Shown piece by piece: positions 58,585 through 64,000 of a stretch of 64,000 bases of DNA; the first letter of the stretch is position 1; each line of letters begins with the position of its first letter. The notes beneath the pieces are model-generated. The model saw only the letters and a list, made by a program, of their open reading frames with translations, was not told the DNA's origin and ran no database searches. Source of the stretch: Deltaproteobacteria bacterium HGW-Deltaproteobacteria-15 (GTDB lineage Bacteria > Desulfobacterota > DSM-4660 > Desulfatiglandales > HGW-15). Position numbers and translations under genes: made by a program. The DNA is taken from assembly GCA_002840535.1 (NCBI GenBank), contig PHBH01000020.1, forward strand, positions 29,587 through 93,586. The letters are read 5' to 3'.

Positions 58585-60192
58585 CTATGGGTGAGCCGTT
58601 CCTGAAGAAGAGATGGGAACTCCGTCCATGACCCGGGAGTTTGGGCCCTTGAGCTTGGCTGCTTCCTGATTACCGCAACCGCTGAGCTCGATCGAGGAGA
58701 AAACGTTGCGGTCCGATCCTTCCTCCTCCACTACGCAGGGCTGCGAAGGGGTTGTCTGGGTCAAGGTCAATTCATTGAGAAGGTTATTCCGACTTCTTCG
58801 GATGTGGAGAACGGGATAAGCTATCTGAGGGGTTCGTTCGATCGTTCCGACTGAAAATGTCGAGTCTTCCACTCTGTCAAGAAACGCCCCCCTGCCTGTG
58901 ATCTTCCTCGAGATGTTCCGGCTCCATTTCATCCGTCTGACGTTGGAAAACGACATTCCATTTGATCCGGAACCGTGACCGGTGTTCCCGGTGACTTCAA
59001 TATCGCTCACCCAATGGCCGTCCGCTGCACTCACGGAGAGAAGATTCCACCCCGCATCATAGACCCTGTTGTTGGCGATAATCAGATCATGAAGTTCCCC
59101 GGTCAGACCGTCACCTTTGTCCTGATGACAGTAGAGACCCACCTTTACGGGATTTCTGCATACGTTGTCTGCGCAGATGCCCGTTGTATCGGACCCTTTG
59201 GACGAGCAACGGATGTTTATCCCGTGTTCCCCACCATCTGTGGTGTTGTGATGGACATTGAAGTTTACCGAATTCTTCATCTGGATCGCAGAGGCGCATT
59301 TCCGTCGCTCCCTGCATCCGGTTACTTTGCAGCCTGTCACCTCCAGATTGTGAGTTCCAACCGCTATGATGCCAAAGGCGCGGCTCTCCCCCACTTCGCA
59401 GTCAACGATTTTGCAGTCCCACGAGGTGTTCACCCCGTTCCCGCCTATAAAGATGCCGTCGGCGCCATTGTTCCATGTCCGGCACCCTTCCAGGATCAAT
59501 CGATCTGAGTACATTGCCAGGATTCCATGGTGGGTTTTCCCCATGCCGTCCATCAAGAAATTCTTCACGGAAATATCCGCTATGCGGTTGCCGGCGTCTT
59601 TCCCGTGGATGTAGAGACCGTTCCTGCCATGGACGGTGAAAGCCACTCCAGGCCCGAATTCGATATCCACATTCCCCACCGTCAGCTCAAGCGTTGCAGC
59701 GGTGTGATAGTTGCCCTTCCTGTTGAGCGTGACTTTGCAGCCGCCGGGACCTGGAATGGAATTCATCCCCTTTTTAAAGGCTTCCCCGTTCTCCTCTGCG
59801 CTCTTCGACGGTTCGACTCCGAACCATTCCAGTCTGATAATCGGGTTACGATTTATTTGGACAGGACCTGTCCCATGGAAGATCCGGCCCTCTCCGGCTT
59901 CAAGCGGCCCATTAAAGATGAGAGTGTTCGGGCCGTGATCGATGAATCCATTTTTCAGCACCACTACCTTCAGAGTGTCCGGTACGAACACATTTCGGTC
60001 AGACATACAAGGGCGATCGACCTGAAGCACCGTCGGAGCTCCGCCAATTTCGGACACGGCCGAATTGAAATCGTTCCCATACTCCCCGATGCCTGTAATT
60101 TCGACTCCACTCCCGTTCCCGGCCCAAAGCAAAGGGAGAAGTATCGCCACTATCCAAATTTCAAGAATTCTCTTTTTCAGCATTCGGATCAT
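58585..60192 (-). CDS. Secreted right-handed beta-helix protein of the polysaccharide cluster
   Basis: 535 residues. Signal peptide to about 29 (LLPLLWAGNGSG). From about 140 come many short beta-helix rungs (VDIEFGPGVAFTVHGRNGLY; LILEGCRTWNNGADGIFIGG; CEVGESRAFGIIAVGTHNLE; HNTTDGGEHGINIRC), the fold of pectate lyases, epimerases and phage tailspikes. Asp/His pairs are present, but I cannot name the catalytic residues. Proteins of this kind in exopolysaccharide clusters are often lyases, hydrolases or epimerases (AlgG-like). Its ATG shares a base with the stop codon of the methyltransferase gene. Confidence 0.8.
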   Translation of the reverse strand: MIRMLKKRILEIWIVAILLPLLWAGNGSGVEITGIGEYGNDFNSAVSEIGGAPTVLQVDRPCMSDRNVFVPDTLKVVVLKNGFIDHGPNTLIFNGPLEAGEGRIFHGTGPVQINRNPIIRLEWFGVEPSKSAEENGEAFKKGMNSIPGPGGCKVTLNRKGNYHTAATLELTVGNVDIEFGPGVAFTVHGRNGLYIHGKDAGNRIADISVKNFLMDGMGKTHHGILAMYSDRLILEGCRTWNNGADGIFIGGNGVNTSWDCKIVDCEVGESRAFGIIAVGTHNLEVTGCKVTGCRERRKCASAIQMKNSVNFNVHHNTTDGGEHGINIRCSSKGSDTTGICADNVCRNPVKVGLYCHQDKGDGLTGELHDLIIANNRVYDAGWNLLSVSAADGHWVSDIEVTGNTGHGSGSNGMSFSNVRRMKWSRNISRKITGRGAFLDRVEDSTFSVGTIERTPQIAYPVLHIRRSRNNLLNELTLTQTTPSQPCVVEEEGSDRNVFSSIELSGCGNQEAAKLKGPNSRVMDGVPISSSGTAHP

Positions 60193-61280
60193 TAACCGTT
60201 GTACTCAGCGCGGATCACATAGTATGGAGAAACGCATAAACCCCTTTTCCGCAGAACCCTGATGAGGAAATTCAGGACTTTCCCGATCGCCCTGATGTGA
60301 AACGGCTTCATGTGGTGCCAATACCCGCTGAGCGTTGCAACGGAAAAGCCTTCGTCGCGCAGGGTATTCTCAAGAAAGGCGGTGTCCATCAGATGCTCTG
60401 CCCAACTCCCCGTATATGGGTCGCAGGTGTTGGTGGGGTGATCCGGTCGGTAGGTAATGGTTCCATTTTGAAGGTATTCATCGACCGATCTTTCGATATC
60501 ATCCCTGCGCAGTCCTCTGGTGATCCGTGCCAGCCTTTCGACTTCTTCCGGTGCAAGGCTCGGCCTGTACTCCGCGATGATTTCCCTCCTGGCATGGAGA
60601 TAGCCCCTGAGGGTATCCACTTGCTTCCACCCCCTGGTGAGCGACCGGTCTTTGTATTCGTACGAGAGATGCCTCTTTCTGAATCGCCACGCGAGCAGGG
60701 GATTCTTGCCGTTTGCCCCGGAGGCGTGAACCACACTGATGGCACGATTCGAAAGAACCGCCATTTTCCCAAGATACCCCCGGATATCATAGACGTGTTC
60801 GATCACGTCATTGGAGACAAAGGCATCGACCGAAAGGGAGTGCTCGTTCAAGTAAGCGATCAAGGTATCGATGTCACCGCAGACGTACTCTTTCACGCCG
60901 ACGCCAAGGGCGCCGGAAAGCCTCGCTGCATCCCGACAGGAGACATCGTAGATATCATTGTAGATCACTCTGCCCACCCCTGCTTCCGCGGCCAGAAAGG
61001 AGAGCATGCCGCAGCCTCCGCCATAATCCACCAGAACGAGATCTCCAAGCGGCTTCCTCCATTCTTTCAAGGCGAGAAAGAGCAGATAGCTGAACCGCTG
61101 GAGGACGCGAACAGGGTTGGCCAGCATTTTGCCGAAATAGCGTCGATTGTACTCGGATAGGACCAGCCCGCCGGGAATCAGGTTCCCCATCTTGCGGTGA
61201 AGACGTCCTGCAGCGGCCTCGATTTCCAGAAATATCTCCCGATTTCCCTGATAACGCAGATGCTCTGCGAGGTATCTCAT
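60192..61280 (-). CDS. SAM-dependent methyltransferase
   Basis: 362 residues from the ATG at 61280, with GGAG 10 bases upstream; a TTG at 61304 is an alternative. The class I methyltransferase motif is LGDLVLVDYGGGCGMLSFLA, followed by VIYNDIYDVSCRDA and AFVSNDVIEHVYDIRGYL, which fits small-molecule or sugar methylation. The C-terminal half (HLSYEYKDRSLTRGWKQVDT) is not familiar. It may methylate a sugar of the polysaccharide or cap the chain. It is coupled to the beta-helix gene by a one-base overlap (TAATG). Confidence 0.85.
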   Translation of the reverse strand: MRYLAEHLRYQGNREIFLEIEAAAGRLHRKMGNLIPGGLVLSEYNRRYFGKMLANPVRVLQRFSYLLFLALKEWRKPLGDLVLVDYGGGCGMLSFLAAEAGVGRVIYNDIYDVSCRDAARLSGALGVGVKEYVCGDIDTLIAYLNEHSLSVDAFVSNDVIEHVYDIRGYLGKMAVLSNRAISVVHASGANGKNPLLAWRFRKRHLSYEYKDRSLTRGWKQVDTLRGYLHARREIIAEYRPSLAPEEVERLARITRGLRRDDIERSVDEYLQNGTITYRPDHPTNTCDPYTGSWAEHLMDTAFLENTLRDEGFSVATLSGYWHHMKPFHIRAIGKVLNFLIRVLRKRGLCVSPYYVIRAEYNG

Positions 61281-61304
61281 GCGCCGAATCTCCGGATTTT
61301 TCAA

Positions 61305-61392
61305 AAGTAGGCAGTCCCGCGAAATACCGCACGGGATCTCCGCTACGCTACGATAGGCAGTAGGCAGTAAGCAGTAGGCAGAAACGAGAAGG
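61305..61392. repeat. CGGGATCTCCGCTACGCTACG arm and GCAGTAAGCAGTAGGCAG repeat
   Basis: CGGGATCTCCGCTACGCTAC (61333-61352) is a third copy of the arm seen at 55951 and 56139; AGGCAGTAGGCAGTAAGCAG (61356-61375) is the TGCTTACTG family in inverse direction. Confidence 0.65.
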
Positions 61393-62574
61393 CTAACGCG
61401 CTACGGGCTTCCGGATTCGCTCTTCTTCAATTCCGCGCTTGCGCTTCATGTGCGCGTACACGATTCCGGCGCGAGCCTTCCAGGATATCTTTTCTCGCAG
61501 CTCGACAGCATTGCCGTTTCCTTCCGTCCTTGAATCCATGGCCTTTTCTATGGCCGTTGCCAGGGAGACCTCATCGTCCGGGTTCACCAGCGTGATTTCA
61601 GCCTTGCCTTCGAGTTCCCTTATGATGCGGCGGATTCCCTTTACATCGGAGCAAATGATCGGCCGGCCGCAGGCAAGGTACTCGAAGATCTTCAGGGGCG
61701 ACACCCCGATGCTGTTGGTAGGCCACGCCGAATGGGGAGAGATACACACGTCCGAAGCGCCGATGAACCGAGTCAGTTCATCATGCGGCCGCATCCCTGC
61801 AAAATGGACTGTGTCTTCCAAACCCGATGAAGCGACCGCATTCTCCGCGTCCTTGAGTGCCGGACCGTCTCCCACGATATACAGCTGCACCCTGCGGCCG
61901 TGCTTTCTCTTCAGGATGTTCATGGCAGCCACCGCCGAGTTCAGGCCGTGCCGTTCCGCCGCCTTTCCGGCAAACACAACTACAAACGCTTCCCGATCCA
62001 TCCCCAGCTGGTTGCGGCACTCCCGTTGATTCCTTGGGAAGAACACGTTCGTGTTCACTCCGTTGATTACGACCACGACTTTGGATGCAGCAATTCCCGT
62101 ATAGGTCGAAAGCAAATGCTCACGCAGCCCATCGGATACCGCCACCAGGAGATCCGCCTTCCTGAACCTGAAACGATCCGCAATTGCCGATGCCCGTGAA
62201 ACCACATGGCGGATGAAATTGAAGCTCTCGTTCTCCAGTATGCTGTTTATCTCCAAAATGACTTTCACACTTCCTGCCGTCAATGCGGTGATCAGACCCG
62301 GATTCAGATATCCTCTGCGGAAATAGACAACCTGCGGCCATCCCGATCTGATGCATGTCCTTATGGTGCGCTGCATCTTTATCAGCTTCAGCAGATGAAC
62401 TGCGCGGTGAATGACTGTGTTTCGGCCAGAGCCAATCTTCCCTTCTGCTCCATAGGGGCTCACGATCTTTACCTTGTTTCCAAGGGACTCGAGTCCCTGA
62501 CAAAACCCCAGCACATGGCTCCTGGCGCCTCCCGGCCGCGTCAGATCCTGGATTGTCACGTAAAGTACATTCAT
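61393..62574 (-). CDS. Glycosyltransferase, GT4 family
   Basis: 393 residues. It starts MNVLYVTIQDLTRPGGARSH, where the Gly-rich loop binds the acceptor side, and the donor domain has VVVFAGKAAERHGLNSAVAA, VQLYIVGDGPALKDAENAV, HFAGMRPHDELTRFIGASDV and SPLKIFEYLACGRPIICSD, with the Glu of the EX7E motif in FEYLACGRP. It adds a sugar to the growing repeat unit on the cytoplasmic side. It follows the polymerase-like gene after 26 bases and precedes the methyltransferase. Confidence 0.92.
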   Translation of the reverse strand: MNVLYVTIQDLTRPGGARSHVLGFCQGLESLGNKVKIVSPYGAEGKIGSGRNTVIHRAVHLLKLIKMQRTIRTCIRSGWPQVVYFRRGYLNPGLITALTAGSVKVILEINSILENESFNFIRHVVSRASAIADRFRFRKADLLVAVSDGLREHLLSTYTGIAASKVVVVINGVNTNVFFPRNQRECRNQLGMDREAFVVVFAGKAAERHGLNSAVAAMNILKRKHGRRVQLYIVGDGPALKDAENAVASSGLEDTVHFAGMRPHDELTRFIGASDVCISPHSAWPTNSIGVSPLKIFEYLACGRPIICSDVKGIRRIIRELEGKAEITLVNPDDEVSLATAIEKAMDSRTEGNGNAVELREKISWKARAGIVYAHMKRKRGIEEERIRKPVAR

Positions 62575-62600
62575 GGGTTCATCCTCTCCACTTGCCCGTT

Positions 62601-63983
62601 TTAAACCATCCGGCTCTGTTGGAGCGTAAGGAGGTGAAGGGTAGCTTTCGTTATGAGGTGAATTACGACTGCCGGAATCATGCCCGATGCAAGGGAAACG
62701 ATGCCGCCTTCCAGTCCCATTTTTCCGAGATTGTAAAAAGCGAAACTCATGAAGGCCAGGTTTTCAGCCCTTTTCGGCATTCTGATGAGAAAATGGAAGG
62801 CCACCCGGACCAATGCGCCGAGCAGGAGAAAAACTGCGATCACACCGGGTAGGCCGAAATCGATGTAAACGGTTCCAAGATAGGTTCCATTGTAAAAGGT
62901 GGTCTTGCCAGGCCTGATGATTTCGCCCAGCCGATGACCGAGCGGTAGCTCCTGAATGCCCGGGAGGACATTCATCATCTCCCTCAGGTGGGTCCGGCCA
63001 TAGGTGTGTTCCAGTGTCTTGTCTTCCAGGAAATTCATTATCCGCACGTTGTTGATCTTGTTCCCGGAAGCAATGCGATCGCCGACACCGGCAAGGACGT
63101 TGAAGATGAGATCCCCTTCGCGCTCCACCGGTTCGTACCGCTTGAGGAAAATCGTCATGATCACAAGGAATGAAAGTGCAATCGCACCGACAAAAACCAG
63201 TTTTTTGAGGTTGAGCCTCGTTGCGAACGACAGACCGATGAGACCCATGACCAGAACCCAAACAAAGCGGCTGCGTTCACCTGTGCCCGCGACGTAGTAG
63301 AAAGCTCCTACAGAGAACAAGAAGACAAGCAGCCACCATCGCCGACTTCCGTCGATCGCAGAGAGGGTCAGACCGAGGACCAGCCCATAAGCCCACGCGC
63401 CGATCATGAAGCCTCGCACAATTCCTTGTCCTCGGTATTCCCCACCAAAAACATGCGACTTTGTCAGGTCCCTTCTTCCCAACACCACGATATCGTGGAT
63501 CTCCTTGTGAACATCCTGCTGCAGTTGCTGCTCAACCGCCAAACGGGCGATCGCTTGAACCGTTGGAGGATAACCCTGATAATAGTGAGTGCCGCATGCA
63601 ACACCGATCACCGCCAACACGGCAAAAACCGCACCATATCGCAACCGGGAGCCATGATCAGCGAATGGTCGGAGTGCATATTGCTGAAGTTGAAATCCGG
63701 CCACCTTGGCGCCCAAAACATCCCGGATGTATTTCGAGGCGAACAGGAATCCCACGCAGAAGCAGAGGGTGGCTGCCAGGGAAACGACCACCGCGTATTC
63801 GGACACACTGACATCCGTTTCGAGGAAAAGCAGCCACGTGTTCCAGGAGAAGGAGAAATCCACGATCATGTAGATAAGGAAAGGGGTGAAAACGAGCCGA
63901 TTCCCGCTGTCCGCCCGCCAACAGGCTGCAGCCATGAAAAGGACCGAGACATGAAACAGGATCAGGAATATCGTCGTCATCAT
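62601..63983 (-). CDS. Polysaccharide polymerase-like membrane protein (Wzy/O-antigen ligase type)
   Basis: 460 residues, ten or more membrane helices and one long periplasmic loop near 125-190 (THYYQGYPPTVQAIARLAVE; VLGRRDLTKSHVFGGEYRGQ), as in Wzy-type polymerases. An in-frame stop lies 9 bases upstream of the ATG region, so the gene is complete. Other stretches: GTGERSRFVWVLVMGLIGLS, FNVLAGVGDRIASGNKINNV and HRLGEIIRPGKTTFYNGTYL. Sequence likeness in this group is weak; the call rests on topology and cluster. It would join lipid-linked repeat units in the periplasm. No Wzx flippase or Wza/Wzc export gene is within the window. Confidence 0.75.
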   Translation of the reverse strand: MMTTIFLILFHVSVLFMAAACWRADSGNRLVFTPFLIYMIVDFSFSWNTWLLFLETDVSVSEYAVVVSLAATLCFCVGFLFASKYIRDVLGAKVAGFQLQQYALRPFADHGSRLRYGAVFAVLAVIGVACGTHYYQGYPPTVQAIARLAVEQQLQQDVHKEIHDIVVLGRRDLTKSHVFGGEYRGQGIVRGFMIGAWAYGLVLGLTLSAIDGSRRWWLLVFLFSVGAFYYVAGTGERSRFVWVLVMGLIGLSFATRLNLKKLVFVGAIALSFLVIMTIFLKRYEPVEREGDLIFNVLAGVGDRIASGNKINNVRIMNFLEDKTLEHTYGRTHLREMMNVLPGIQELPLGHRLGEIIRPGKTTFYNGTYLGTVYIDFGLPGVIAVFLLLGALVRVAFHFLIRMPKRAENLAFMSFAFYNLGKMGLEGGIVSLASGMIPAVVIHLITKATLHLLTLQQSRMV

Positions 63984-64000
63984 CAGGAAGGGTTACTGTG

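Overview
The window reads like the chromosome of an anaerobic Gram-negative bacterium, most likely a member of the former Deltaproteobacteria (Desulfobacterota). The reasons are a complete type II secretion operon, a PEP-CTERM protein, a CoA-linked catabolic cluster with a 2,4-dienoyl-CoA-reductase-like flavoenzyme, paired DUF362 proteins, a CusAB/NosL metal cluster, and gaps filled with short phrase-like and palindromic repeats. I saw no rRNA, tRNA, CRISPR array, insertion sequence or integrase. Taxonomy is an inference from gene content only.

Layout. 1-5865 (+) is a branched-chain amino acid type ABC transporter (end of the binding protein, LivH, LivM with an added zinc ribbon, LivG, LivF) interrupted by an acyl-CoA ligase. 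5977-13429 holds an OYE-type reductase, a thiolase, two DUF362 paralogues, a 3-hydroxyacyl-CoA dehydrogenase and a beta-keto acid cleavage enzyme. Together with the ligase these suggest uptake, CoA activation and beta-oxidation-like breakdown of an organic acid. 13849-14565 is a PEP-CTERM protein. 14851-26640 (-) is a type II secretion operon running gspC to gspM, followed on the upstream side by a DsbA-like thiol protein and a small secreted protein.

28735-39782 (-) is a metal-trafficking cluster, probably for copper: a long CusA-type RND pump, its adaptor, a Cys-rich membrane protein, an ABC ATPase with a MacB/FtsX-like permease, a small membrane protein and two NosL-like proteins. 39883-53307 (-) is an exoprotein island: a subtilisin-like protease, a small secreted protein, three tandem cupredoxin/multicopper-oxidase-like proteins and a 2071-residue surface protein. 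Eight copies of one roughly 79-residue module sit at the C-termini of three of these proteins. The copper ligands of a classical multicopper oxidase appear to be divided between two of the three tandem cupredoxin proteins.

53808-63983 (-) is an exopolysaccharide cluster: a polymerase-like membrane protein, two glycosyltransferases, a methyltransferase, a beta-helix protein, a sugar-phosphate transferase, a UDP-sulfoquinovose synthase-like enzyme and a NarL-type regulator lacking its phospho-acceptor aspartate.

Working model, inferred: the type II system exports the module-bearing proteins, the CusAB/NosL/ABC cluster manages copper in the cell envelope, and the three cupredoxin proteins form a heteromeric surface copper enzyme held by the giant beta-helix protein and the shared modules. 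The gaps hold at least nine families of dispersed repeats, and some of these run into coding sequence (gspI leader, cusA tail, starts of several other genes).
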